Shown in pieces: positions 1 to 8,579 of a stretch of DNA of 53,373 nt (position 1 is its first letter; the number at the start of each line of letters is the position of its first letter). Origin of the DNA: Streptococcus sp. (GTDB lineage Bacteria > Bacillota > Bacilli > Lactobacillales > Streptococcaceae); the NCBI GenBank assembly GCA_003521145.1, contig DOTL01000069.1, positions 1 to 53,373 on the forward strand, in the 5' to 3' direction. The notes under the pieces are model-generated. The model worked only from the letters and a program-made list of their open reading frames with translations, did not search any database and was not told where the DNA came from. The position numbers and the translations under genes are program-made.

Positions 1-39
1 AGAAATTAGTCCCTACTCGATTTGATGGGGATTTTCTTA

Positions 40-240
40 TTAGACAAGACCATCATCATCGCGTTCATCCCAGTCTTCAAAAGGGTCCTTGCCCTCTTTT
101 TCAGCTTGAAGACGTTTCTGACGAGCTTCTTCAATTTGCTCTTCACTTGGCTTCATCAGTTTGCTAATAGCAACAATACCTGATAGTTTAATAACAGTAA
201 AAATCAAAAGAAAAATCAATACCACTATTATGGTTTTCAT
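40..240 (-). CDS. Small single-pass membrane protein, hypothetical
   Basis: 66 aa. A hydrophobic N-terminal helix (roughly residues 3-25) is followed by a very charged tail rich in Glu, Lys, Arg and Asp, as in a small anchored protein with a cytoplasmic tail. The ATG at 240 is preceded by an AAGGAAA-type ribosome site. It lies downstream of hup on the same strand, beyond a hairpin at 269-296. I do not recognise a named family and the function is unknown. The 39 bases to its right end at the window edge hold nothing I can identify. Confidence 0.6.
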   Translation of the reverse strand: MKTIIVVLIFLLIFTVIKLSGIVAISKLMKPSEEQIEEARQKRLQAEKEGKDPFEDWDERDDDGLV

Positions 241-268
241 AGATTTCCTTAACTTATTTCGTATAAAT

Positions 269-296
269 CAAAACCCTAAAATCTTAGGGGTTTTTA
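269..296 (-). terminator. Hairpin terminator after hup
   Basis: Inverted repeat built on CCCTAAAATCTTAGGGG with flanking A and T runs, starting a few bases past the hup stop codon. The A/T flanks would let it act in both directions. Confidence 0.65.
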
Positions 297-298
297 CA

Positions 299-574
299 TT
301 ATTTAACTGCGTCTTTAAGAGCTTTACCAGCTTTAAATGCAGGAACTTTAGAAGCTGCGATTGAGATAGCTTCACCAGTTTGTGGGTTACGACCTTGACG
401 AGCAGCACGTTCGCGTACTTCAAAGTTACCGAAACCAATCAATTGTACTTTTTCACCTGCAGCAAGAAATTCTTCGATAGAAGCGAAAACTGCATCTACA
501 GCTGCTGCTGAATCTTTTTTAGTAAGCTCAGTTGCTTCTGCAACTTTAGCGATCAAATCTTGTTTGTTAGCCAT
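299..574 (-). CDS. hup: DNA-binding protein HU
   Basis: 91 aa, the normal length for HU. This nucleoid protein bends and compacts DNA as a dimer; in streptococci it is the main histone-like protein. The N-terminal helices (MANKQDLIAKVAEA) are followed by the GFGNFEV strand and the RNPQTG tip of the DNA-gripping beta arm, then the C-terminal helix ending in KALKDAVK. A strong Shine-Dalgarno sequence (TTGGAGGA) precedes the ATG. It has its own promoter (631-663) and a downstream hairpin, so it is probably a single-gene unit even though the long operon at 711-8393 points toward it. Confidence 0.97.
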   Translation of the reverse strand: MANKQDLIAKVAEATELTKKDSAAAVDAVFASIEEFLAAGEKVQLIGFGNFEVRERAARQGRNPQTGEAISIAASKVPAFKAGKALKDAVK

Positions 575-634
575 TGTAACAATCCTCCAATTTATTTCTA
601 AGCGAATAGTTTTTTTAGCGCTTGAACAAGTATT

Positions 635-663
635 ATCTTATCCTAAAAGGCCTATGAGGTCAA
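635..663 (-). promoter_or_regulatory. hup promoter
   Basis: Minus strand: -35 TTGACC (658-663), exactly 17 bases, -10 TAAGAT (635-640). The start codon lies about 60 bases downstream. Close to the sigma-A consensus, as expected for an abundant protein. Confidence 0.6.
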
Positions 664-710
664 GTAATAAACGCTAATTTAATCGCTTTTTTGCAAAAAG
701 TAAAGGCTTT

Positions 711-1283
711 TTAATTTATTGTCTTATAGATGTCAAATTCGATACGGTCATTAACCAAATTTAGGCTTTGAGCACGTGCTGTTATCCCTTTCTCATTCTT
801 CATAGACTGAATATTTAGGGTAACCTTTCCTTTCTTACTATCGATGGCGATGTAATCAGGAAGGTTAGTTGAACGTTTAATCATCTTAAGGACATCAGAA
901 ACAGGCAATTTTAAGGTTCCAGCTGAAAGCTCAGAAACATGAAGTACAATTGCTCCTGATTCACTAACAACCGGTGTAAAGTAGACATAAAGAGGAACTG
1001 GATGACCTAAAACCTTATAGCTACTTTCAAAAACAATTTTAGAATTGGTAACCTTGACCTTGAAATGCATCTTATCGGTCGAATAATCCTGGGCAAAGCC
1101 TGTAAGAGCAGTGTCAAGCTCATCCTTAGTCATACTATACTTTCCAATTTTAGTTGCTCCCTTAGGTAGGGATACAGAACTTGTCGTCTCCACTGGAGTC
1201 ATGATTCTATAGGCCACAACACTTACTAAGGCTAGGTTTAAGGCCAAGAGGCCTAAAAATAACCACTTCCATATCTTACTCAC
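711..1283 (-). CDS. YpmS family membrane-anchored protein (DUF2140)
   Basis: 190 aa counted from the GTG at 1283, chosen because a GGAG lies 7 bases upstream and the reading then starts just before the membrane segment (residues about 5-25, WKWLFLGLLALNLALVSVV). The open frame extends further upstream but only inside the preceding gene. The extracellular part is beta-rich and matches the YpmS/DUF2140 family of unknown function, usually found next to the YpmR lipase as here. It overlaps that gene's stop codon by 8 bases, so translation is probably coupled. Assignment rests on sequence look and gene order. Confidence 0.75.
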   Translation of the reverse strand: MSKIWKWLFLGLLALNLALVSVVAYRIMTPVETTSSVSLPKGATKIGKYSMTKDELDTALTGFAQDYSTDKMHFKVKVTNSKIVFESSYKVLGHPVPLYVYFTPVVSESGAIVLHVSELSAGTLKLPVSDVLKMIKRSTNLPDYIAIDSKKGKVTLNIQSMKNEKGITARAQSLNLVNDRIEFDIYKTIN

Positions 1284-2151
1284 CTGACCACTCCTTCTTT
1301 GTTTGGTTAATACGTTTAAAAATGGCATCTGACATAATTTGATAACCTGTATTATTTGGATGAAAATGATCATCCTCAAAAAGAGCATCGTTCAGGCTAT
1401 CTTGTGAAGATTTACTAGACTGAGACGTATCATCAGAACCTGTAACACCGCCCTTGCCATCAATTCCCTTATAAAGCAAATCATTTACAGGAACAAAATA
1501 CACATTATCGTACTCTTTACATATCTCTTCAGTAGACTGGTTCCAATTATCTACAATAGTTTGCATTTCTGTCATCTCTGGAAAATTAAGATAAAAAGGA
1601 TTGTAAATACCAACAATATAAATTGGTAATGTTTTATTCTCCTTGCGAGCTAACTCAATAATCTGTCCTAATCTCTTTTGGTAGGTCTGAGCAGGCTTAG
1701 TGAAGGTATCTACATTAAGATTCGTGATATTGTCCTTAATGACGTGGATTACATCATTACCACCAACTGTCAGAGTCATCACTTTAGCTTTTTTAAGATC
1801 TCTTTGAATATCCTTCCTTTCTTGCATTCTTTTGAGAATCTGATTACTCGTATTCCCCGCAATACCATAGTTACGAGAAGTCACTTGCCAGTCAAAATCT
1901 GACTCTAATGCCTGTGATAGCACAGGAACGAATCCTCCTTGATTACTACTATCACCTACCCCTTGAGTAAGGGAATCACCAATAGCAACATAGGTCACAC
2001 TTTCATTTTTGATAGATTTAATCTTTTCTGCAATTTTTGATGACTGATGCGTACTAGGAACGATAAAAATGAAGAGGCCGACAAATAAGAGAAAAAGCAA
2101 GATGAAGCCCACGAGGCTTCTAACTAACACTGATTCTTTCCACTTATTCAT
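1276..2151 (-). CDS. SGNH/GDSL-family lipase or esterase, YpmR-like
   Basis: 291 aa. An N-terminal membrane helix (residues about 11-31) would place the catalytic domain outside the cell. SGNH blocks are complete: GDSLTQG with nucleophile Ser60, a Gly in the NYGIAGN block, GGND (Asn132), and a C-terminal DDHFHPN with the Asp-x-x-His pair. Such enzymes hydrolyse ester bonds in lipids or acylated polymers; the natural substrate here is unknown. The gene overlaps degV upstream and ypmS downstream by 8 bases each, so it is an internal gene of the recN-degV operon. Confidence 0.85.
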   Translation of the reverse strand: MNKWKESVLVRSLVGFILLFLLFVGLFIFIVPSTHQSSKIAEKIKSIKNESVTYVAIGDSLTQGVGDSSNQGGFVPVLSQALESDFDWQVTSRNYGIAGNTSNQILKRMQERKDIQRDLKKAKVMTLTVGGNDVIHVIKDNITNLNVDTFTKPAQTYQKRLGQIIELARKENKTLPIYIVGIYNPFYLNFPEMTEMQTIVDNWNQSTEEICKEYDNVYFVPVNDLLYKGIDGKGGVTGSDDTSQSSKSSQDSLNDALFEDDHFHPNNTGYQIMSDAIFKRINQTKKEWSGE

Positions 2152-2986
2152 AACGAACCATTACGGCAAAGGCGCCTTCACCAGTGTGCGTTTGAATGAT
2201 GGAACCAGTCTCAAGGATTGAAATTGGAGCACCCAAAACCTCAAGTTTTTCAGCCAGTTCATGTGCTAAATCAGGTGTCCCTGCATAAGAAATACCAATC
2301 TCTGCCACTTTGCGGTCATTGTCCTTGATACTATTAATATAAGAATCTAACCATTTCGTGAAAGTCTTAGCTCCTCGCCCCTTAGCAATCGTATTCAACT
2401 GATAGTCTTTCAACTCCATGATGACACGGATATTGAGCAATGAAGACAGGAGACCTGTTACACGCCCAATACGGCCACCTTTGACCAGATTTTCAAGGGT
2501 AGAAACACCAATATGAAGTTCAGATTTATTTTTCACTACTTCCACATGTGCTACAATCTCATCAAGACTAGCTCCCGCTTCGGCTAATTTAGCTGCCTCA
2601 ACAACTTGAAACTTGAGACATTGATCCGTAAAGCCTGAATCGATGACAGTTACATCTGCTCCTGAAAGACTAGCTCCTTGACGTGAGGCTTCACATGTCC
2701 CAGAGAGTGTGTGCATAATGTGGATTGCCACAATTTTTTCTGCACCTTCTTTGACAAGATTTTCATATGTCTCAGCAAACAAACCTACAGGTGGTTGGCT
2801 TGTCTTTGGTAACTCTTTACTATGCTTCATCATTTCCAAGAAACAGCCTTCTTCTAGAAGGTCACTATCTGAATAGATGACACCATCCACCATTACCGAC
2901 AATGGGACAACAGTGATATTATATTTTTTAACCAATTCTGGTTCAATCGTGATTGACGAATCGGTTACAATTCTGATTTTACTCAT
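2144..2986 (-). CDS. DegV family fatty-acid-binding protein
   Basis: 280 aa from the ATG at 2986. A GTG six codons upstream also keeps the frame, but the ATG gives the standard MSKIRIVTDSS start. DegV proteins bind a fatty acid; FakB members present it to the kinase FakA so that host or medium fatty acids enter phospholipids. The DSSITIEP N-terminus and the later GGRIGR stretch are typical. It lies between recN and the YpmR lipase gene. Which fatty acid it binds, and whether it is a working FakB, cannot be read from sequence. Confidence 0.85.
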   Translation of the reverse strand: MSKIRIVTDSSITIEPELVKKYNITVVPLSVMVDGVIYSDSDLLEEGCFLEMMKHSKELPKTSQPPVGLFAETYENLVKEGAEKIVAIHIMHTLSGTCEASRQGASLSGADVTVIDSGFTDQCLKFQVVEAAKLAEAGASLDEIVAHVEVVKNKSELHIGVSTLENLVKGGRIGRVTGLLSSLLNIRVIMELKDYQLNTIAKGRGAKTFTKWLDSYINSIKDNDRKVAEIGISYAGTPDLAHELAEKLEVLGAPISILETGSIIQTHTGEGAFAVMVRYE

Positions 2987-3055
2987 AATTTTCTCGCTTA
3001 ACACAAATTTTTATTCTATTATAGCATGACTGGAAAACTTTTCCCAAGTCTTTTC

Positions 3056-4726
3056 CTAAAGAGAGTCATCCACCTTTAACAAAGCTCTTGCTTGGATCAA
3101 GGCAGCCTCCGTCATGTTATCAGCTGCTAACATCTTAGCGATTTCTTGCACCCTTTCCTCAGGTGTCAAAAGACGAACACGAGAGACAGTTGTCTCATTA
3201 TCGCTTTCCTTAGAAATAAAGAACTGATAATCAGCAATAGCAATAACTTGCGGAAGATGACTGATGGCCAAGACCTGACCATGACTCCCAATCTTATGAA
3301 TCTTCTGAGCGATGGCTTGGGCAACACGTCCTGAAACGCCAGTGTCAACCTCATCAAAGACTATACTTGTTTTATCTTCTTTGCGGGCAAAGGCAGACTT
3401 AATCGCTAACATGAGTCGAGATAATTCTCCTCCTGAAGCAACCTTAACAAGCGGTTTAAAGCCTTCACCTGGATTGGTTGAAATGTAAAACTCAACCTGT
3501 TCATTGCCCTCACGATTAAATTTCCCTTTAGTAAAGGTAACTTTAAAATCAGCCTTATCCATATAAAGGTCGCATAACTCGTTCTTAATCTCAGCTTCAA
3601 GAGCCGTAGCAATTTGATGGCGTGCTGTTTGTAGGGTCTCTGCAGACGCAAGCAGGTCTTTTTCAAGTTGCTTGAGCTCTTGTTCCATAGCATCTGACGA
3701 GCTAGAATTTCCGGTCAAAAGATTGTATTCTTTACTTGAATTTTCCAGATAATCTAGGACGTCATCAACAGTCCCACCATATTTACGAGTAATTGCATTA
3801 ATCATATCTAAGCGGTGTTCAATCTCTTGCAAACGCCCAGCATCAAAATCCAGATTATCCAAAAGATCGCCTAGTTGCTTAGTGACATCTTCCAGAACAT
3901 AATAAGCTTCTGATAGATTTCTAGAAAGTTCTTTGTAATAAGAGTCATACTCTTCAAGAGATTGGAGGTCGTTCATGGCAGAACGAACATTTGAAAGGCT
4001 AGAAAAATCTTCATTATCCAGCATGACATAGGCATTCGTTAAGGTATCAGCAATCTGCTTATGATTAAGAAGTTTGTCTCGCTCCTTCATCAAAGCCAAA
4101 TCTTCTCCTGATTTTAGAGAGACTGCTTCAATTTCTGCAATCTGAAAAGCTAGCATTTCAATTCGAGCCTTATGCTCCTGCTCATTTTTTTGCTTTTCAA
4201 GAACAGCTTTTCTTAACTGACGATAGCGATCAAAATACTCTTGGTACTCTTTCTTAGTTTGGAAAAATTCCTTGTCACCAAAGGCATCAAGCATGGTAAT
4301 ATGTAGAGCAGGTTTCATAAGTTCTTCCTGGTCATGCTGTCCATGGATATCTACCAAGAAGTGTCCAACAGCTTTAAGCGTCGTTAAATTGACCATCTGT
4401 CCATTGATGCGACTAACGCTTCTACCATTTTGGAAGATTTCACGACGGATAATCAATTCATCCTCAACAGGAATCCCATTATCTTCTAGAATACTAACCA
4501 AAGCAGGATTTTGTTCGATTGAAAAGAAGCCCTGAATTTCAGCCCTAGATGCTGAATGACGGACAAATTCGCTAGAGGCACGTGCACCTAACATAAGGTT
4601 CATGGCATCAATGATAATGGACTTTCCTGCACCTGTTTCACCAGTAAGGACGGTCATACCATTCTCAAAGTTTAGAGAAATCTCTTCAATAATTGCGAAA
4701 TTTTTTATCGTAATTTCGAGAAGCAT
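3056..4726 (-). CDS. recN: DNA repair protein RecN
   Basis: 556 aa, the full family length. RecN is an SMC-like ATPase that acts early at double-strand breaks. Walker A is TGETGAGKS at about residues 28-36; the middle is a long coiled coil with a short hinge; the C-terminal half has the ABC signature SGGELSR and the Walker B region IVFDEVDTG. The ATG at 4726 has GGAGG just upstream, and the gap from the argR stop codon is 8 bases. The argR-recN pairing is conserved in Firmicutes. Confidence 0.97.
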   Translation of the reverse strand: MLLEITIKNFAIIEEISLNFENGMTVLTGETGAGKSIIIDAMNLMLGARASSEFVRHSASRAEIQGFFSIEQNPALVSILEDNGIPVEDELIIRREIFQNGRSVSRINGQMVNLTTLKAVGHFLVDIHGQHDQEELMKPALHITMLDAFGDKEFFQTKKEYQEYFDRYRQLRKAVLEKQKNEQEHKARIEMLAFQIAEIEAVSLKSGEDLALMKERDKLLNHKQIADTLTNAYVMLDNEDFSSLSNVRSAMNDLQSLEEYDSYYKELSRNLSEAYYVLEDVTKQLGDLLDNLDFDAGRLQEIEHRLDMINAITRKYGGTVDDVLDYLENSSKEYNLLTGNSSSSDAMEQELKQLEKDLLASAETLQTARHQIATALEAEIKNELCDLYMDKADFKVTFTKGKFNREGNEQVEFYISTNPGEGFKPLVKVASGGELSRLMLAIKSAFARKEDKTSIVFDEVDTGVSGRVAQAIAQKIHKIGSHGQVLAISHLPQVIAIADYQFFISKESDNETTVSRVRLLTPEERVQEIAKMLAADNMTEAALIQARALLKVDDSL

Positions 4727-4734
4727 AGGCCCTC

Positions 4735-5181
4735 CTATTCTTCAACCCACTTAATGATTTGCCCCTGTAGTTCGATAGCTGCCAACTCTGACTGAGCCAC
4801 TAAAAAGAGGGTGTCGTCGTCAGCAATGACACTAAAAATCAAATGCTTGTACTCATCCAAAAGAATCTTCTTGATGAGACGGCTAGTCCCGGGTTGAACA
4901 ACGATATTCATAAAAGCATGTTGACGATCAACACGCAACAAGCGACGAGTCGCAACAGAGGTTCCACGTACTCGTCTAGGAGCAGTTGAGAGCCCATAGA
5001 TGTAAGAACCGTCTTCAGTTGGCACTTTGGTAATACCAATTTCATTGATATCACGCGATACTGTCGCCTGAGTAGCCTTCAATCCCTCTTTTTGGAGTAA
5101 TTTTACCAATTCTCCCTGAGTCGTAATTTTATTTTTTTGGACAATCTTTCGGATTAACTCCAAACGATCATTCTTCTTCAT
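4735..5181 (-). CDS. argR: Arginine repressor family regulator ArgR/AhrC
   Basis: 148 aa. The N-terminal winged helix (about residues 1-70, containing TQATVSRDI, the recognition helix) binds ARG boxes. The C-terminal domain, with the DDDTLF acidic patch, binds arginine and forms the hexamer. Streptococci carry two or three ArgR paralogues; the one beside recN is commonly called AhrC or ArgR, so the exact paralogue name is uncertain. It overlaps the end of tlyA by 14 bases. Confidence 0.9.
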   Translation of the reverse strand: MKKNDRLELIRKIVQKNKITTQGELVKLLQKEGLKATQATVSRDINEIGITKVPTEDGSYIYGLSTAPRRVRGTSVATRRLLRVDRQHAFMNIVVQPGTSRLIKKILLDEYKHLIFSVIADDDTLFLVAQSELAAIELQGQIIKWVEE

Positions 5182-5995
5182 TCTTTTTAAACTCCTTATG
5201 TGCTTGTGCTACAACGTCCTTAATAGAGGTTTGAGCATCATTTTGAGGAGGACTTGTCTTCTCCAAGTGTGCGAGAAACTCAATGTTACCATGACCACCT
5301 TGGATAGGTGAAAAGTCCAGTCCTTTAACTGAAAAGCCATAGTCAACCGCAAAAGCTGTCACTGTTTCTAACACTTTTTCATGGACACCGCTCTCACGGA
5401 CAATCCCATTTTTCCCAATTTGTTCACGGCCCGCCTCAAATTGTGGTTTCACAAGAGCAACAACTTGCCCCCCATCAACCAATATCTTAGCCAAGGCCGG
5501 CAGAATCAAATTAAGCGAGATGAAACTGACATCGATTGATGCAAAAGACGGTAGTCCTTCTGTAAAATCAACAGGTTCAGCATAACGGAAGTTATATTGC
5601 TCCATGGAACGAACACGCTCATCTTGACGCAATTTCCAAACCAACTGATTGGTACCGACATCCACAGCATAAACCAGTTTAGCCCCATTTTGAAGCATAA
5701 CATCAGTAAACCCACCTGTTGAGGCTCCGATATCAATGGTCGTCATACCTTCAACTGATAGATTAAAACCTTCCAAAGCTTTTTCAAGTTTGAGTCCTCC
5801 ACGACTCACATACTTAAGCTTCTCACCTTTTAGTTTTAACTCAGTACCGTCATTGATTTTTTCACCAGGTTTATCGTAACGCTCACCATTGATAACATTA
5901 ACAACTAAACCAGCCATAACGCCACGTTTAGCTTGTTCTCGTGTTTCAAAAAGACCTTGTTTATAAGCCAAGACGTCTACTCTTTCCTTAGGCAT
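5168..5995 (-). CDS. tlyA: TlyA family rRNA methyltransferase (hemolysin A family)
   Basis: 275 aa. An S4 RNA-binding domain (about residues 4-60) is followed by a FtsJ-like Rossmann methyltransferase with SAM motif DIGASTGGFT at residues 88-97. Family members 2'-O-methylate cytidines in 16S and 23S rRNA; the old name hemolysin is misleading and there is no secretion signal. The start overlaps the ispA stop codon by 8 bases, and the argR start lies within its end, so it is co-expressed with both. Confidence 0.9.
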   Translation of the reverse strand: MPKERVDVLAYKQGLFETREQAKRGVMAGLVVNVINGERYDKPGEKINDGTELKLKGEKLKYVSRGGLKLEKALEGFNLSVEGMTTIDIGASTGGFTDVMLQNGAKLVYAVDVGTNQLVWKLRQDERVRSMEQYNFRYAEPVDFTEGLPSFASIDVSFISLNLILPALAKILVDGGQVVALVKPQFEAGREQIGKNGIVRESGVHEKVLETVTAFAVDYGFSVKGLDFSPIQGGHGNIEFLAHLEKTSPPQNDAQTSIKDVVAQAHKEFKKNEEE

Positions 5996-6860
5996 GGAGT
6001 CGTAACCTTTCTATGATTTCTATAATACTGTCTTTCTTGAAACCTTGAGTCTCAGCTAGATTTTGGAAAATAGCTTCAGCTTTATCAAGTGATTCCTCGA
6101 GGATAGCATGTGATTTTTTCAGACCAAGCAGAGCCGGATAAGTTGATTTTCCAGCAACTACATCTTTTCCAGGTGTCTTTCCAAGTTCTTCGAAATCAGC
6201 AGTCACATCCAAAATATCATCACGTACTTGAAAGGCAAGACCAATCAAGCGACCAGCTTCGTGAAGATTTTTCAAGACCTCTTGATTTTTCTGAGCAACA
6301 ATACCAGCCGCCACAAAAGGAAAGGTTAAAAGCTTACCTGTCTTATGCTCATGAATCTTAGCCAGTTGCGATAAATCAAGTTCCTGACCTTCACCCTTTG
6401 TATCCAACATCTGACCACCTACCATACCGAAGGTTCCTGAGGAATGAGACAATGCTTGAATCAATTGAACTCGAATCTCTGCTGATAGGTCTGTTTGAGC
6501 CAGAAGATCAAAGGGATCCAAAAAGAGAGAATCTCCGGCCAAGATTGCCGTTGCTTCATCAAATTTTTTATGATTGGTTAAACGTCCACGACGGTAATCA
6601 TCATCATCCATGGCCGGCAGATCATCGTGAATCAGACTTCCAGTATGAATCATTTCAAGACTTGCTGCAACATTGAAATGACTAGGCGTTAGCTCTAAAC
6701 CAAATCCTTCAAGTAACTCTAAGAAAACCAGTGGACGAATACGCTTACCGCCACTATCAACTGAATAAAGAATAGCAGTGATTAAATCACTTGATACAGG
6801 AAGATTCTTTTTTTGGTAGTAATCACGGATAGCCGCATCAATTTTATTTAGCTTGCTCAT
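5988..6860 (-). CDS. ispA: Polyprenyl synthetase, farnesyl diphosphate synthase type
   Basis: 290 aa. It condenses isopentenyl diphosphate with allylic diphosphates, normally to farnesyl diphosphate, the precursor of undecaprenyl carriers for wall synthesis. Both aspartate-rich metal sites are present: DDLPAMD at residues 79-85 and DDILD at 214-218. The Lys-Arg pair in GGKRIRP near residue 40 binds pyrophosphate. The start codon abuts the xseB stop. Placing ispA directly after xseB is usual in Firmicutes. Confidence 0.93.
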   Translation of the reverse strand: MSKLNKIDAAIRDYYQKKNLPVSSDLITAILYSVDSGGKRIRPLVFLELLEGFGLELTPSHFNVAASLEMIHTGSLIHDDLPAMDDDDYRRGRLTNHKKFDEATAILAGDSLFLDPFDLLAQTDLSAEIRVQLIQALSHSSGTFGMVGGQMLDTKGEGQELDLSQLAKIHEHKTGKLLTFPFVAAGIVAQKNQEVLKNLHEAGRLIGLAFQVRDDILDVTADFEELGKTPGKDVVAGKSTYPALLGLKKSHAILEESLDKAEAIFQNLAETQGFKKDSIIEIIERLRLHA

Positions 6861-7075
6861 TAGGCATCCATTTCCGTTTCTGTACCATCTGCTTGCATAA
6901 CCTTAACTAGTGTCTTTTCAGCATCTTCCAAGGTCTTCTGCAAATCTTTAGACAAGGCCATACCTTTTTGGAACTCAGCAATAGCATCCTCAAGAGCAAC
7001 ATCTCCTGTTTCGAGCTTAGTGACGATAGCTTCTAAGTCCTGTAAATTTTCCTCAAATGTTTTTTTAGTTGACAT
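6860..7075 (-). CDS. xseB: Exodeoxyribonuclease VII small subunit
   Basis: 71 aa, fully helical. XseB binds XseA and completes the single-strand-specific exonuclease VII complex. The sequence has the family pattern FEENLQDLEAIVTKLE near the N-terminus followed by a second amphipathic helix around FQKGMALSKDLQ. It overlaps the end of xseA by 11 bases, which supports equal production of the two subunits. Confidence 0.95.
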   Translation of the reverse strand: MSTKKTFEENLQDLEAIVTKLETGDVALEDAIAEFQKGMALSKDLQKTLEDAEKTLVKVMQADGTETEMDA

Positions 7076-8393
7076 TTTTCACCTCTACTTCTAGTTCTCC
7101 ATCTCTCATTTGGACGGTTAATTGATCGCCTTCGGTAATATTCTTAGTACTTGTTAAAGGTTTATCATCTTTCTTGACAATGGCATAGCCCCTTGCAACA
7201 ATACGACTAGTATCTAGAGACAATAAGGCATCCTGTGCCTTTTCTAATCTCACACGGTTACCATTAATGGTATTCTTGGTTGTATTCACCAATAAACGCT
7301 GCAAAGACTCTCGACGGTCTTGATAGTTCTGAACACCGGTCAGAAGATTTAAGCCTTGTAACCGTTGTTTCAAAAGTTCCGCTTTTTTTTGCTTTCGCTC
7401 GAAATCTTGACTCACGAAGGTTTCAAGCCTTGTTGTTAGTCGATCCAACTTTTGTAAATAACCATCATATAGGCGTTCAGGTTGCCTAAAGACAACAGAT
7501 TGTGACAGTTTAGCTAAACGTTCTTGATTGTACTGTATATGTCTCAAACAGGCTTGATAAGCTCTATTTTGTCTTTCACGAATCCAAACCAAGGTATCGG
7601 CCTTTGATACTGGAGTAGCAAGTTCTGCCGCTGCTGTAGGTGTAGCAGCCCTACGATCTGCAACAAAGTCAGCCAAAGTCGTATCTGTTTCGTGACCAAC
7701 ACTTGAAATCACAGGTAGACGACTCTCAAAAATGGACTGAACAACAATTTCCTCGTTAAAAGCCCAGAGGTCTTCAATAGAACCTCCACCACGACCAACG
7801 ATAAGTAAATCTAAGTCATCCCTTTGATTGGATTTTTGGATATTTTCAGCAATTTCCTGCGCAGCTCCTTCACCCTGAACCTTGGTCGGGAAAAGTAAGA
7901 TTTCTACCCCTGGAAAACGACGGCTAACAGTCGTAATAATATCTCGAATAACCGCACCACTAGGACTTGTGACAACCCCGATTTTTTTGACAAAATTAGG
8001 CAGCGCTTGCTTATGACGATCATCAAAGTAGCCTTCTGCAGTCAATTTTTTACGAAGCTGTTCAAACTGGATAGCCAAGGCTCCAATACCATCCGGCTCA
8101 ACCTTCTCGATAATAATGGAATAAGAGCCACTAGGCTCGTAAATCTGGACACGACCTACGACATTAATCTTCATACCTTCTTCGAGTTCAAAACCAAGTT
8201 TTTTGAAAACTCCAGCCCAAATCGTCGCCTGAATAACAGCTTTTTCATCCTTAAGCGAAAAATATTGGTGACTCGGGCGGCGACGAAAATTAGAAACCTG
8301 TCCCGTCAAATATACCCTCTCTAAATAAGGATCACGGTCAAATTTCATTTTCAAATATTTGGTTAAGGATGTGACCGATAAATAGTCTGACAC
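7065..8393 (-). CDS. xseA: Exodeoxyribonuclease VII large subunit
   Basis: 442 aa. Degrades single-stranded DNA to short oligonucleotides. N-terminal OB fold (about 1-100) binds DNA; the central catalytic domain carries GVVTSPSGAVIRDI, GRGGGSIEDLWAFNEE and VGHETDTTLADFVADRRAATPTAA-type blocks; the C-terminal part is a long coiled coil for XseB binding. The start is GTG at 8393, supported by GGAG 7 bases upstream and the standard N-terminus. It is the first gene of the long operon that runs toward hup. Confidence 0.96.
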   Translation of the reverse strand: MSDYLSVTSLTKYLKMKFDRDPYLERVYLTGQVSNFRRRPSHQYFSLKDEKAVIQATIWAGVFKKLGFELEEGMKINVVGRVQIYEPSGSYSIIIEKVEPDGIGALAIQFEQLRKKLTAEGYFDDRHKQALPNFVKKIGVVTSPSGAVIRDIITTVSRRFPGVEILLFPTKVQGEGAAQEIAENIQKSNQRDDLDLLIVGRGGGSIEDLWAFNEEIVVQSIFESRLPVISSVGHETDTTLADFVADRRAATPTAAAELATPVSKADTLVWIRERQNRAYQACLRHIQYNQERLAKLSQSVVFRQPERLYDGYLQKLDRLTTRLETFVSQDFERKQKKAELLKQRLQGLNLLTGVQNYQDRRESLQRLLVNTTKNTINGNRVRLEKAQDALLSLDTSRIVARGYAIVKKDDKPLTSTKNITEGDQLTVQMRDGELEVEVKNVN

Positions 8394-8512
8394 GACAACT
8401 CTCCTTTACTTAACTTACCCTCGAAAACCGGAAGACATTAAAAAAGTTCTGTAGAAACATCATCCCAAAATCTTCTCAGTGAGCTTTTTAATTGTATACA
8501 CGATTACCTTAA

Positions 8513-8521
8513 ATTATACCA
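8513..8521 (-). promoter_or_regulatory. Extended -10 promoter for the xseA operon
   Basis: Minus strand TGG then TATAAT (8513-8518) with no good -35 at the usual spacing. It starts inside the U-tract of the terminator at 8519-8545, so the upstream unit ends where this operon begins. The predicted leader to the xseA GTG is about 110 bases and contains no obvious riboswitch. Confidence 0.55.
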
Positions 8522-8545
8522 AAAAAGACTGTCAAAAGACAGTCT
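8519..8545 (-). terminator. Rho-independent terminator
   Basis: Perfect 8-base stem (AGACTGTC/GACAGTCT) with an AAAA loop on plus, read on minus with a six-T tail. It ends the small unit 8580-9340. Confidence 0.85.
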
Positions 8546-8579
8546 CAACCACCATAGTCAGGTGTTTTATATAGTTTCA

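Noticed and set aside
5168..5995. Hemolysin
   Set aside because: The S4 plus FtsJ-type methyltransferase domains and the absence of any signal peptide indicate an rRNA methylase.
8394..8512. Attenuator in the xseA leader
   Set aside because: Only a four-base stem next to a T run could be found, too weak to claim.
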